Shown here: positions 1 through 11,372 of the stretch, piece by piece | Position numbering within the stretch: position 1 is the stretch's first letter | Layout of the letters: each line of letters begins with the position of its first letter | NCBI GenBank assembly: GCA_020631735.1 | Contig: CM036201.1 | Coordinates: 70,169,471 to 70,233,470 of the forward strand | DNA: 64,000 bases | Direction of reading: 5' to 3' | DNA from: Saccharum officinarum | Lineage: Eukaryota; Streptophyta; Magnoliopsida; Poales; Poaceae | The notes under the pieces: model-generated | Seen by the model: the letters and a program-made list of their open reading frames with translations, nothing else | Database searches by the model: none | Told to the model about the DNA's origin: nothing | Made by a program: the position numbers and the translations under genes

Positions 1-166
1 CGCAAACACACGTTGCCACCATGGCTCTCTTTGTCGCACAGCGCATGTGGCGCAACAGTGTGCTTTGGTCACGCCATGCGGACTAGCACGACCAAAGGGG
101 CTATGGGGTAAATATACTTTTTTAGGGAGGTTATTATTAAAATATCTTTTAAAAAAGGATTAAATT
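1..166. other. 3' flank of the minus-strand gene; no gene seen
   Basis: AT-rich after the first 100 bases. It lies downstream of the putative stop codon of the minus-strand gene model, so it may hold its 3' UTR. No ORF or repeat boundary was recognised. Confidence 0.4.
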
Positions 167-326
167 TTAAAAAAGTTCCCAGTCTGAGCAATGAAGGCTT
201 TGACTTGGGACCACCATGCTGCTGCTATTGTTGACATCTTCATGGCAAGCGATGACTACTAGAGTAGCAGCCATAAGACTACCCGTGACAAAGAACTTGA
301 ACAAAAATATATCATGTCGATGCATC
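167..326 (-). CDS. Putative terminal exon (exon 4) of the unidentified gene
   Basis: The minus strand has a CTGCAG acceptor just upstream of 326. With the 2-nt phase left by exon 3 the frame runs open for 53 codons to a TAA at 167-169. It includes a hydrophobic run (FFVTGSLMAATLVVIA) that could be a membrane segment. The acceptor was chosen because it fits the phase, so an alternative exon in the 1.1 kb intron cannot be excluded. Confidence 0.35.
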
Positions 327-459
327 CTGCAGATCAGGGGGAAAAATGAATATTGTTCAATTAGCATATTCTTTAACTACCTTGCATTGCAGCTTCAAAA
401 CATGAAGCAACTGTGTTCCAGGGGGGAAAAAACTAGATGCAACTTGGTTTAGAAAAATA

Positions 460-605
460 CTCCCTCCGTCCTAAATTATAAGACGTTTTGATATTTCTAG
501 ATACATAGATTTTGCTATACACTTAGATATACACCATGTACAGATACATAGCAAAAACAATGTATCTAGAAAGTCAAAACGTCTTATTATTTGGAACGGA
601 GGAAG
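460..605. mobile_element. Stowaway-type MITE, 146 bp
   Basis: The termini are CTCCCTCCGTCC and its inverted complement (GGAACGGAGGAAG), flanked by TA on both sides (458-459 and 606-607). The arms pair over most of their length (ATTATAAGACGTTTTGA against TCAAAACGTCTTATTAT), so a transcript would fold into a long hairpin. It lies in the putative last intron of the minus-strand gene. Confidence 0.85.
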
Positions 606-851
606 TAAAATACTATAAAATGCCTTAGCTTACCCCCCAAAACTAACAACAAATAAAAGAGTGAAAATAAGTTACTTGTCTGGTGCACATCTATTTATAA
701 TAAAATAATACTATATGCCACAGTTTCAGCAAACCAACATTGCACATTTGCTTCGTCATCTTAATTTGCTTTGGCTATACTAACCAGTTTAGAAGGTAAA
801 AAAATATCATATCTTGCTCTTTTTGTTACTTATTGATACACAACAGGAATC

Positions 852-854
<3 letters not shown>

Positions 855-941
<87 letters not shown>
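855..941. repeat. (AT)n microsatellite, about 43 units
   Basis: An uninterrupted AT dinucleotide tract directly abuts the left terminus of the next MITE, so the expansion probably started from that MITE's TA target site. Confidence 0.95.
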
Positions 942-944
<3 letters not shown>

Positions 945-1074
945 CCTCCATTCCAAATTATAAAACGTTTTAATTTTTCTAGATATATTGCTTTTACTGT
1001 ATGTATCTAAACATAGTGTGTATGTAACTGTATAGCAAAAATAATGTATCTAGAAGAGTCATAATGTCAGGGAG
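942..1074. mobile_element. Diverged Stowaway-type MITE, 133 bp
   Basis: It starts GTCCCTCCATTCC and ends GTCAGGGAG, with TA at 940-941 and 1075-1076. Internal blocks (AATTATAAAACGTTTTAA, AATGTATCTAGA) match the MITE at 460-605, so it is an older copy of the same family. Confidence 0.75.
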
Positions 1075-1478
1075 TACCTAGTAAGTAACATGCACTAGCT
1101 TTTTACTTGCAACAAAACTATTCAAGCTCTCGTGCCAATGTTCCAAGATTCTACAATAGGTTTAACTTTGCTTTCTGCATTTACTTCATGCCTTTCCCAT
1201 CATGTCAACAATGATCTAGCTTGTTCCATTACTAATGTTTGCTCCATACAGGATTTACCTTTAGGCCAATCCTAAATAAATTCTATAGCTAACAAAACAA
1301 AAATTAAGCAAGCACCTTTGATGACAGAACAAGGCCAAGCATGTGTGCGTATAATAAATAAAACACAAGCAGCAGAAAGCATCAATATCCATACAGAAAA
1401 GCAAGCACACTTGAACACAACTGACTCATTAATTAAAAATTTATCAGAAGACAAATTACTATAGCAGTACTTACTTAC

Positions 1479-1585
1479 CCTTTGACCTTTTTAGAGGCCC
1501 AAGCTACAAGCGTGGCTGGCCCATCTACCAGTTTGAGCTGGTTGGATGCGTCAGGTGAACTGGTTGTTGGCTTCACTTCTCCTAC
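1479..1585 (-). CDS. Exon 3, 3' half, of the unidentified gene
   Basis: The minus strand reads open from the solo-LTR junction (VGEVKPTTSSPDASNQ and on, ending AWASKKVKG) to a strong donor, GTAAGT, at 1478-1473. The frame continues that of the segment 4854-4982 when one copy of the 5-bp target duplication is removed. Confidence 0.5.
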
Positions 1586-2036
1586 TGTCACACCCAAAAT
1601 TTCCTATTTTGGACTGTGCATGAAAAACACTAAATAAATAAATGATTTCAATATTTGAATAAATTTATTAGATAAGTTAAGTTGCTGCTAATTTAAATAT
1701 AGAAAATTTTGGTTTTAAACTTTTTCATATTAATTTGATAATGTGGTGTTTGTGTGATGCTTGTCTTTGGTGTTGGTGAGTGCTATTATTTTCAAAATAC
1801 CATAGGACGACAGTTACTTCTCATTGGAAATTTTTTTGGCATTTTCTGGATTTAAAATTTTAATTTCTATGAGCTTAAATAATTTAGAGAATATTTAATG
1901 GGGAATTGAAATTTAAAATGTTAGGTAGGATTTTTGATGATGCATTCATGCTGTTGTATTTGTTTTATTGAGTGGTGTGGTTTTGGTTTTATTTGATTTG
2001 AATTTAAAATCTATTTCAAATGGTTTGGAAAACAAA

Positions 2037-2195
<159 letters not shown>

Positions 2196-2492
2196 AACGA
2201 GCTTACCTGTCCAGCTGGCGGCCTGGAAACCATCCGAGCCGGCCTGCTCTTCTCCATCTCGCAGATTGGGCCGAGCCGAACCGTCGTTCTCTTCCTCTCA
2301 CGCCCGCGTGGGCCGGCCCAAAGCCGCCACTGCCGCGCGCTTCCTTCCCTCCCTTGTTTCGCTGACGGGCGGGACCCACAGGTCAGCCGCGTCTTCTACT
2401 CCGCGTCGTGACCGAGCCGGAGACGAGCTCAATTTCAACCGAACGCAATCCCGAGTTTCACGGGATTCTCTCCCAAGCCAAGGTGCCGTGGG

Positions 2493-2501
2493 ACTATTTA
2501 A
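2493..2501 (+). promoter_or_regulatory. TATA-like box of the solo LTR
   Basis: CTATTTAAG is followed about 40-90 bases on by a pyrimidine-rich, GC-rich leader. This is a plausible LTR promoter on the plus strand, which would run antisense to the interrupted gene. Confidence 0.4.
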
Positions 2502-4853
2502 GCAAACCGCAGGTGATTGCTTACCCTTTCTACGTGAATTTCCACGCCGTTTGCCCTAGCTCGCGGCCGCAAGCTCCATAAACCCTAGAAGCCGCCGTCG
2601 GACCCAATTCGACGAGCACGTCACTTTTTGGCTGCTGTAAGTTATTCCAATAGCTTAGTCATGACCTTGCGAACATGTGGGTGCCCTCAATTTGGTTCGA
2701 TAGGTGCTTAACGTGTCACCCTTGTGCACACCCGCTCCGCTGTCCGCTCCATCGAGCCGCTCGTCTTCTTCGTCTCGTGACCGATCGATTTGAGGCCCTA
2801 GGTGAGTTCGCCTTGAGCTCTTAGTTCGAATGATGCAAGTCGCGTGTATTTTGGTGGCCGGAATCGCTTGTTCTAGGATCACCAGCGAGGTTTGTGGCCG
2901 GCAATGGCCACCGCCGTGTTCTCCCTCTGTTCCGGCGTCCGTCTTTTCTCTCTCCCCTCCCTCGTCTAATCTGGAGCGTCTGTCTTAGATCCAACGGCTG
3001 GTGTGGCTCCGTACCCCTTCGTGGGGTAAAATTTCTAAAGAGACCCTGAGTTTTTCTTTATTAAAACCCGCAGTCCCTTGGCGTAATTCTCGAAGTATGT
3101 TTCTTTGTTTTGAAGACGTATTTCTTCTCGGTAAATCAAAAATACGTTTTCTGATATTTACAGTTTTGCCACTAAACTTATTTTGAACATAAAATCTTCG
3201 TTTTAACTCTGATTTGATCCATTCAAGTTGCGTTAGGTTCGTATTTGCGAGCTCTACATGTTAGTATAGCTGTACAATAGGTTTGGAAAATTTAATTTTC
3301 GAGTTTATATTAAAGTAATTATTTATCTATAGAAAATCTTAGAAAATTCATAACTTTTACGTTTTAAATCCGAATTTCGTGATCTTTACGTCTGTGTGAT
3401 CGTAGTAACGTGTAGAAGAGTTTTACAAATTTTTTATACTGTTTTGATACTGTTTGTGTACTGTTTTAATTATATTTCTTTGTTTTCTTCATGTATGATT
3501 GCTCGGATGATTGTGTGTTGATGCTTGATGATCGAGTATAGACGGTGCACAGTTTCTTGATGATCAGAAGTATTATTTTGAGCCAGACCAGCAGTATCAT
3601 CAGAAAAGCTTTGATCAAGGTAAGTATAACATGAGACCATCCTTGTTGTCCTATTCACTGAAATTATCATACATATGCATGTGTCCTCTTTGACAACCAT
3701 AGAGATTATAACTTAGCTATTGATATCTTATTTCCTTGTCACCTATGGGTTGTGCATTTGGATAGCTATTGCTAGTGCTAAATTATGAACAATGATATTG
3801 TAATTTGATTAATGGATTAAGCAACCAACCATTAAGATGATTTTATTACTGTTGAAAAGGGGGCTAGAGTAAGGGGTTATATTGTTGCTCTGGTTTCTCT
3901 CCATAAGGACTTATCTGTACGTGATCATCCGGGACATACAGTACAGCTGTGAGGGCTATATGGCTCTGGCTCTTGTTGTTTAAAGGACCTTTTCTAGCTT
4001 GTTAGTGGTTACCTTAAATGGCGTAAGAATGGCTTGACACGTTGGGTGTAGGACAACCTCTAGTCTATGAGTATAGCCGAGAATGAATTGTGTCATTTGA
4101 AAAGGGGTTCCTACATCTGCCTGCCGAGTGAATTTAATGGCCCTAACTTGTTAGACGAACCTTTAAGTGGCTTTATATGATTTTCGGTGTTTTGGGGAGT
4201 CGTGAACCCATGCATTTGGAAGTTATGACTCACAGTGAAAGTGTATACCTCTGCGCAGAGTTAAAAACTGGTATACTAGCCGTGCCCACGGATACGGGCG
4301 GCCTTGGAACATCTACAGATAGTTGATCACCATTGTTATACCATGTTTAATTGTTGTTGTTATTATTATGCTTATGTTAATGCTATTCATTATCTTTATT
4401 ACAATTGATCATTGGTTTATTAATGGGAAGTGGATTATCTTGATGCTACTCAATTGCTAAATATATAATGATAAAAAGCTAAACGCAGTCAAATAGTGTC
4501 TAGCCTTTTGTGCCTCATGAACCCTGTGTTATACTTGTGGAGTTCGACATGGACTCACCCTTGCTATTTCCACCATAACAGATGAAGATTATGAAGAAGA
4601 TTATCGTAATGAGTACTAGTCTGGGTGTCAACCAGTCAACCGTGTCCCTGTGTTTGGAGTTTCCGCTGGAGATCTACTATTAGTTGCTACAATTTGTTGT
4701 AAAAAACTATGTGTTAAATATTTATTCGCTATGTAATAAGCACTGTGATGATACTATGTAATTTGTCTACTTGTGTGTGCGATCATATCCTGGGGCGCAC
4801 ATGAATCTTTTATACATCCTATTTTTATCCTTAAAAATAGGTGTGACACCGAC

Positions 4854-4982
4854 AGAATCCACAAGTGCTGATGACTTGTTGTGGTTATTGATACCTGGTG
4901 ACATCCTAGATTTCAACCGGCGAATTTTAGCAGGCACCCGGGGTGGCAAGCATCGGAGTGTGTTGAGGTACCTTGCAGTACG
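4854..4982 (-). CDS. Exon 3, 5' half, of the unidentified gene
   Basis: After an ATGCAG acceptor on the minus strand the frame runs 43 codons without a stop (RTARYLNTLRCLPPRVPAKI and on) to the solo-LTR junction. It is basic and hydrophilic. Joining it to 1479-1585 across the LTR keeps the frame and gives a 78-codon exon. Confidence 0.5.
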
Positions 4983-5264
4983 CTGCATTAGGAAGTTATT
5001 AGGCCAGATCAGGAGTCAGAATGCGCACTTGCTTGCATGCAAGCGAGATTTTAAAAAATAGAAGAAAAATTAAGCAGCAAGCCCTACAATATATAATTCT
5101 TTGTACAAACAAACCTAATGTTGGCCTAGATTGAGATGTAATAAGCTAAAACTTAGTTAGAAACATGCTGGAATTGCCCTCTCAACACACCTATTATCCT
5201 AGCTAAAGCAGACACAAGCCACGCACGGAACTAATTAATGACGGAAATTTGAGCAGCAACTTAC

Positions 5265-5375
5265 ATAGCAACGACTACCACCATAGTTGCTAATGCTGGG
5301 AACCGCCGAGCCTGCTGGACGAACAGCAGCAGCAGCGTCATGGAAAAAATTGCTGAGGTTTCTAATGCCATGTTC
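5265..5375 (-). CDS. Exon 2 of the unidentified gene
   Basis: It is bounded by TTGTCAG on the acceptor side and GTAAGT on the donor side of the minus strand. It is 111 nt, exactly 37 codons, in phase 0 with both neighbours (EHGIRNLSNFFHDAAAA and on). Flanking introns would be 132 bp and 282 bp. Confidence 0.45.
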
Positions 5376-5507
5376 CTGACAAGGGAGATACATACATACA
5401 TACATTGCATAAAAGTAGATAACCTCATTCAGTTGTTGAACTGATATTAACCCCTCGGAATTCCTTTTAGGACCGAAAGAAATTTATTTTGTACTACTAG
5501 TACGTAC

Positions 5508-5588
5508 GGGGGCACGTGTGATCACCGGAGCAGTGGCCCTAGACAAAGCAGATGCTTGAGCGCCGAGGCGGCTTGCCGATCGCGACAT
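5508..5588 (-). CDS. Exon 1 of the unidentified gene, presequence-like
   Basis: An ATG at 5588 opens 27 codons ending at a GTACGT donor. The peptide is rich in R, S and A with no acidic residue, as expected of a mitochondrial targeting sequence. GC content is high, like other grass first exons. An upstream in-line ATG at about 5634 reads another frame. Confidence 0.45.
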
Positions 5589-5754
5589 CCCGGAGGAGGC
5601 GAGCTTCTGGAAGACGAAGCGGCCCGCCGTGCATCATCGATCTGTTCTGGGCTCTCCAATCGATCTCGCCGGTCCTGAGTCCTGACCGCCTTGAGGTGAC
5701 GGAATTGCTGCTGGCTAGCTAGGACTCTTTCGGCCGGCCTCAGGCTAAGCCGAT

Positions 5755-5781
5755 TGATGATGGATTTATTAATTAATTTAA
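5755..5781 (-). promoter_or_regulatory. AT-rich TATA-like core of the minus-strand gene
   Basis: The minus strand reads TTAATTAATAAATC here, an isolated AT-rich island inside GC-rich DNA about 170 bases upstream of the proposed ATG. This is a reasonable position for a TATA box with a leader of about 140 bases. Confidence 0.35.
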
Positions 5782-5949
5782 CAGATGGAAATATTGGATG
5801 GAAGAAGAGCGCCGATCCTGGAGAGACCGAGCAATCCAAACCCCCGACTGGGCCTCCATCGGGCCCGTCTGTGACGTACGTGAGTCCTTTCCGTCGCCCG
5901 CACGGCACGGGGTCGTCCAGGAGGGCCGAGCGTGGTGGTGGGCCTTGGC

Positions 5950-6620
5950 CTCTCAGGGTTAGTTTATGGTCAAATTCAAATTACAACTGTTTTATATTTG
6001 CAAAAGTTGCACTCGATTTTGTAACTTTTATTAAGTAATTAATTATGCTGTAACTGAAAATTGGTGTGTCAAAACCTTTACAACATCTGAATTTGCTTTT
6101 GATTCCATATCTGGAGATGATTATTAAAAAGATTTGGTACTGTCACCCCTAAAACATCCTCCATATGCCCCTTTTTAAGTGTCGCTATGTGTTTGTGCTA
6201 GTCAAATTGTTTGTAGAAAATACTAACAATATTTGTATCTCCAAATAAATTTATAGAAAATAGATTCAACGATCTATCTAATGATACTAATTATGTACCA
6301 TAAATATTAATATTTTCTGGTATATATTTGATCAATACATTTGGCTTCTTCAGAAAAGAGAATGGTAGTTAAAAAGGGAGAGATGAAGTATTAGTGTTTT
6401 GTAGGCAACCCTTTTTGTTAAGGTTTCAAACCTTTCAACACTCCGGCCGCTTTTCTAGGGAGTTGCTATATTTCAGGTGTCTAAATTTTTAGAAGTTTTC
6501 AGGCAACAATAATCTTAGACAAGTAACCAGTACAACTAAAAGGACACAAGAGACAATTTTCATTTTTTTTTTGCTAAACCAAACATTGACAAAATTGTAT
6601 ATTAGCTGAACAGCAATAAA
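5950..6620. other. AT-rich DNA without recognised genes
   Basis: No ORF or domain was recognised. From about 6570 a short phrase (TAAACCAAACATTG) occurs twice, at about 6575 and 6643, which may mark the approach to a transposon end. Confidence 0.4.
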
Positions 6621-7019
6621 CACTAATTTTCATATATTTTTGTTAAACCAAACATTGTACACAGAACATTTGTACCGACGCTACTTTTCATATTTTTATT
6701 GACGTTTTTTTTTGTCAGCCACCAGTGTGAAAGGACAGTAAAAGTCAGCAAATTTTATTGACTTCACTTAAGAACCGCCATTATGAATATTTATACTAAC
6801 GGTTAAGAAAACGGCCGCTGTAAATGATTCTCCTAAATTACGAATTGGGCTTAAAAAGTAGAAAAAATAGCTGAGGCAGCCCATACTAGGTTGCCACACA
6901 CGATTCCTAGCAGCTTTTTCATTTTTGAAAGAAATTGACACGTCACTGTAGATGATTCTTCATTATCATTCGGACTTAAAAGGTAGCAAAAAAATTATCC
7001 GAGCCAGCCCGTACTATAG

Positions 7020-8264
7020 TGTCGGGTACCATAATTAGGAGTACCCAAATCAAGATGAAAAACCACCCGGCCTCCCTATTTAAAGGAAAAAATCAACAAA
7101 AGAGAGACGGACTAAATTCTCCCTTGCTGGGCCTCCAGCGAGACATGTGAGCAAACCCGTCCATCTCCACGCTTCATCCAAGGCCTCACTCAGAGGGGTC
7201 TCGGAACACCTCCGATTCGCCCGAGGCCTCAGCCTTGGGGTCTCGGACACAAGCCGACCCCCGACGACATCACCGCCTCGTCCGAGCCCCAGAATCAGCA
7301 TTGTCCGTCTCCGTCTCTCCCGAGACCGGTCTCTGACGCCGCTTCTCCATTGGCGCGCTCGAGACCCCTGGTGACGTCACCCACGTTTTTGCGTCTGCCC
7401 AACCGGACAAGCCAGCAATGACCGGGGTCAAATCTCCACGCCATCGTCTGTAACAGGAATGGGAAAGAGCTGCTGACCACTATGCCACCCATACTAGCAC
7501 TATGCGCACGATTCGTGCGTGCGCAGTGTACGGAGCAACCACCCCAGGCCACTATTCCCACGATCGGGATAAGATCGCACCGCAATTTCCGCCTTCGAGG
7601 CCTTGGACCTCTACGCCAGTCAAACTACAAGGACAAACACACACGCCGGCTACAAGACCAGGTATGACAGGGCACATCGCTACAACACCGAAGGACAGAA
7701 ACCACTCCCCCAACAGTGGTCCACCTACCTAGACACGTAGCAACAATGCCAGAAGTACCGACGCCATGCCTCCACAGTGTGGACCACGTCGCCACCAGAT
7801 AAGGCCCTCCTGAGGCCTCTAGGCTCCTCCTCCAGCAGGGTCACACCACATACCAACATTCTTGTAACCCTGCACCTCCTTAAGACTATAAAAGGAGCAT
7901 GCAGTGATCATTCCAAAGGGACACCCCGAAAAAAAAGAACAACCACCACAACAACACAAAGCGAGATGCGAGCAGATGACTCTCCTGGACCATGCGAGGG
8001 CATCGGCAGAGTCACACACACCCACATTCTCATCTCTCACCTTGAGACTTGGGAGTTCCTCCCTCTCTCACATTCACTTGTAACCCCTACTACAAGCACT
8101 TCGGTGCAAGATAATACATAACTCTCCTCCCCCACTGGACATAGGGCATTTGTCGGTCCGAACCAGTATAAATCGTCTGTGTTCTTCTTGCACACCATCC
8201 GGACCCCCAACGCGCAGACACTCATTACTCGTTGGTGTTAGGACCGCCATTTCTTACACCGATA
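7020..8264 (+). repeat. 5' LTR of the gypsy element
   Basis: 1245 bases. TATA box CTATAAAAGG lies around 7886-7895. The terminus is ACCGATA where the other LTR has ACCGACA, so the inverted-repeat end has mutated. Confidence 0.88.
7886..7895 (+). promoter_or_regulatory. TATA box of the 5' LTR
   Basis: CTATAAAAGG is conserved in the 3' LTR at about 13568-13577, which supports it as the element's promoter. Confidence 0.6.
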
Positions 8265-8265
8265 G

Positions 8266-8283
8266 TTGGCGCCCCAGGTAGGG
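8266..8283 (+). other. Primer-binding site of the gypsy element
   Basis: TTGGCGCCCCAGGTAGGG starts one base after the 5' LTR. This primer type is typical of grass Tat-lineage gypsy elements, unlike the tRNA-Met site used by the other elements in the window. Confidence 0.65.
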
Positions 8284-8326
8284 GACGTTGGCGTGTCATA
8301 ACTAACCATTTCTGCAGAAGTCCAGG

Positions 8327-8902
8327 ATGGCTACATCGTCTCACCTCCACCCAACGAGCATGTCCTCGGTGGCCAGAGGCAATGCTAGCCTCACCCCGGG
8401 CTCCCACATCTGATTAGGGAGTCTCGAGTTCATCATCACCCAGGAAGGCAACGACCTCGACCTCGTCCCACCAACTAACAAGCCTGCCGACTTCCCTGAG
8501 CCCGTGGTCGACCTACACCGCCGTTTCGATGAGCTGAAGAACACATGGCCCAACAAGTTCAGCCTGCCTGGTCTACCACGAGCTGCTCAGTCCTACCATG
8601 ACAAAAAGGTTCGCAGGCCATCGACTAATGCTCACCATCTCAGCCCCAAAGCAGATGAGGTACCGGAGGATCTACCGCAACAGCTCGGGCATGTCATCGC
8701 CGACACCCTGGCATCGACAGAGACGAGCTCTAACTCCGACTTCGACGACGACTACCACGACGACTACCAAGGCAGCACCGGCTTCGCCAAACTTCAGAAG
8801 ATGCAACACTTTTTACACATCAGCGACTATCTCCTCAACGACGAGCCGCTCGACAACGACCTCATCGATCGCTTCGATGGCTACGAGCTCTCATGGCCAT
8901 AA
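8327..8902 (+). pseudogene. Broken gag-like ORF of the non-autonomous gypsy element
   Basis: An ATG at 8327, in the usual gag position just after the primer site, opens a frame of 191 codons to the TAA at 8903. It is interrupted only by an in-frame TGA at 8411-8413. The second part has acidic clusters (SDFDDDYHDDYQ) and a hydrophilic C-terminus. No zinc knuckle or capsid motif is recognisable. The gag assignment rests on position and frame, not sequence similarity. Confidence 0.5.
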
Positions 8903-10030
8903 AAGGGACAATCAGGCCTCAACACAACATTCGGTTTGCCGAGCCCGCCCCCCATTATCTTCATCGTTAATACCGCTTTTAATCACTCTTAAAGGTCTCT
9001 ATGAACTGACGTTTTTCTTTTTAACTCCCCTGTAATACCGCATGTATAAATACATCATGCGTGTGCATCATACATGCCTCATACATGCATTCTACATATG
9101 TCATACCGCATCATCTGCACACGGTCCGAACCTGGGCCCAAAGTTCGTAGGTTGGCCCTGCGAAGGGGTTTCGACAGCCGCTCCAGCCTAACAGAGTGAG
9201 GGATGGTATGCGGGGAGTGGCACGATAGAGGCCAACACCCTAGTGCCTCGAAGCACCATATGGGACTCCCCAAACCATGTTCGAGCCTTGACGGACACCG
9301 AATTTAAGGGTTTTTCATCGGAGAAAGGCAACGAGCCGCTGGGGTTGTACCGGAACGACCCTGGTTACCCTGAATCGGTCGTCGAGGGTATGAGGTCGGT
9401 CACTAGACACCTACGTCGGATCCTCAGCAAACGGGATCTGGGACCTCACTCAAAATGAAATACCCGCTAGCAACTCAAACGGACACCACGAAAAATGGCC
9501 CTACTCGAGAGGGATGACGTGTCGCTGTCCAACCCCTCCTTCTTTGCAAAAAAGATGCGAGAGGGGAATGCATTGGGCCTCCTGACCGGATCAAACCCAT
9601 GGGTCTTGATTTTTAGAGGTTCGGTTTCATATGCATGATCTACCGAGGCCCGCCGAGACCTAAAGTATGGGGACGGATCACCCAGAGTCTAGAAGGTGCC
9701 CTAGGGGCAAAAGAGTCCGGCCGATGGATGTCCCATCCGCGTGCCAATCTCAGGCGTCGCCGACCCCACCTCGGGCCATGGAGTAGCAGGGGTCATGTCG
9801 ACGTTAAGACCCTAACCGCGCCTCGGGGCACGTACCTCCCCTAGAGGACTCCGTCACGCACGCCACCGGAGGTGCTCCGGTGTCTTCCCTTACTAACAAG
9901 ATAGATTTCACAGAATGAACGGCAAAGAAGCTTAAACCCACCATGTTAACACAAGTTCGTCATGCGGATAAGATAAAAAAACACCATGCGTCGCCAGCCG
10001 ATAAATCTAACAAAATAAAAAAGAAAAAGC
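8903..10030. other. Non-coding interior of the gypsy element
   Basis: No pol domain was seen. Repeated CATACATGC phrases occur near 9065-9110. The rest is featureless GC-rich text with short, unconvincing ORFs. Confidence 0.5.
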
Positions 10031-10031
10031 C

Positions 10032-10759
10032 CTAAGGGGTAGCATCGCGGGGGAGCTCCGTGAGGATCTGCTGGGTAGGGATGAGGGCGGCCACCACCTC
10101 CTTGGCCGGGCCATAGCACGCCACCAGGTCCTCGTGGAGGCGCAACGGCTCCTCCATAGGGAACCCATCGACCTCGGTGAGGTCGGCTCCCACCGACAGC
10201 TCCGCCATAGCCAGGGGAAACCCAGTGCTACGGCGAACCCCGCTCTCAATAGCGGCGGTGACGCGACGACGCGCAGCCCAGAGCCGGTCCTCCCTAGTAC
10301 CCAGGGTGACCCTCAGGTAATCTAGGAAAGCGGTCCACCACGGTGCGGAGACCCTCTAGCTCCACGGTCACCTCTGACACACATAAGATTTCACTCACGA
10401 TTAGAAAAGAGCACCGAGCTGTAGACGGAGAAGGAAGAAAACTGAAGGGAAGAGAACTCACCAACGCCACGTCAGTCGGCGTCACCCAGCTGACGGAGGA
10501 GGACGTTCGCCCTCCCCTCAACGTTTGCTGCCACCACACGAATGAGCGCCCGCTCCCTTGCCTGCTCCACCCTCGGCCCCGACGGGCCGGCCTGAGCCCT
10601 AGGGAGGGCATGGCGAGGGCGAAGGCTCCCCATTGAGATGCCGCTAGTACGTAGCTGGTGGCCGCTCCCCGTGAAAACTAGGTCGCCCGTCTGGCTACGC
10701 TGTGCCGCCGGGGGACCATCCACCTCTTCGGACCGTTGCGGCGAGTTGTCACGCACCAT
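10032..10759 (-). pseudogene. Antisense gene-like unit inside the gypsy element (two putative exons)
   Basis: It runs opposite to the retrotransposon. An ATG at 10759 opens 95 codons (MVRDNSPQRSEEVDGPP and on) to a TGA just before a good donor, GTGAGT (10461-10456). A matching TGTGTCAG acceptor ends at 10374, giving an 88-bp intron. The second exon (10373 to the stop at 10032-10034) first reads VTVELEGLRTVVD. After one apparent frameshift it continues FLDYLRVTLGTREDRLWAAR through to LTELPRDATP, about 100 open codons with an amphipathic, charged, protein-like composition. I do not recognise the family. Antisense additional ORFs are known in Tat-lineage gypsy elements, which fits the location between the gag end and the 3' LTR. 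A stop at the exon 1 end plus the frameshift suggest it is dead here. Confidence 0.45.
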
Positions 10760-10847
10760 CGAGATCGTGGGATTGTGCTAAGAGATGGTGGAAGAGGAAG
10801 TGGAGAGTGGAAGGTGGGAATAGGTGTGGGAATAACAAGTGCCGAGC

Positions 10848-10857
10848 CAGGTATAAA
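10848..10857 (-). promoter_or_regulatory. TATA-like box for the antisense unit
   Basis: The minus strand reads CTATTTATAC about 90 bases upstream of the ATG at 10759, a normal plant promoter spacing. The plus strand reads GGTATAAATAGG at the same place, so the direction is ambiguous. The downstream ORF favours minus. Confidence 0.4.
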
Positions 10858-11372
10858 TAGGATCCAAGCGACCGTTCGGCTGCGCAGCTGCCCCAAACCA
10901 TGAATGCGATCTCGAAGCTCGAGCCGACGTTCCCACTTCCCTCGATTAAATCTCCACGCTCCCACTCGCTGCAACGCACTCGTCTAACTTTCGAAACCGT
11001 GGATTATCGAACGGACAAGGGGCCTCCATCGAACTCAATTACAACCCACGACAAAAACCACATGGTAATGACCAGCTTGGCCCATCGACCTCTGGTCAAA
11101 ACCAATAGGCCCAAAAGCGGAAGCCGCGGAGCGTTAGCAGGCTAAGCCATCGCAAAGCAAACGGGCCTGGTGGCTAACCCCACCAGGGGGTTGGTCGAAG
11201 GAACTGTCTCCCCGAGACCCCCCCGGACTATCGTGAGGCATAGGTCTCAGGGGCTAGTCCTACCACGCTAGTATAGCGAGAAACTGAAATCACCTTCGAC
11301 CCTGTGCACTCTTACTCCACTCTGAGCCCCTCTGCAGCCAAGCCCGAGCAATAATGCCCGGGGCACCCTAAG

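Noticed and set aside
5265..5375. Alternative frame of exon 2 encoding a hydrophobic segment (MTLLLLFVQQARR)
   Set aside because: It does not match the phase of the flanking putative exons, whereas the other frame does.
6621..6640. CACTA left terminus as a firm boundary
   Set aside because: CACTA preceded by AAA fits, but the following bases do not match the right terminus, so it is kept only as a low-confidence call.
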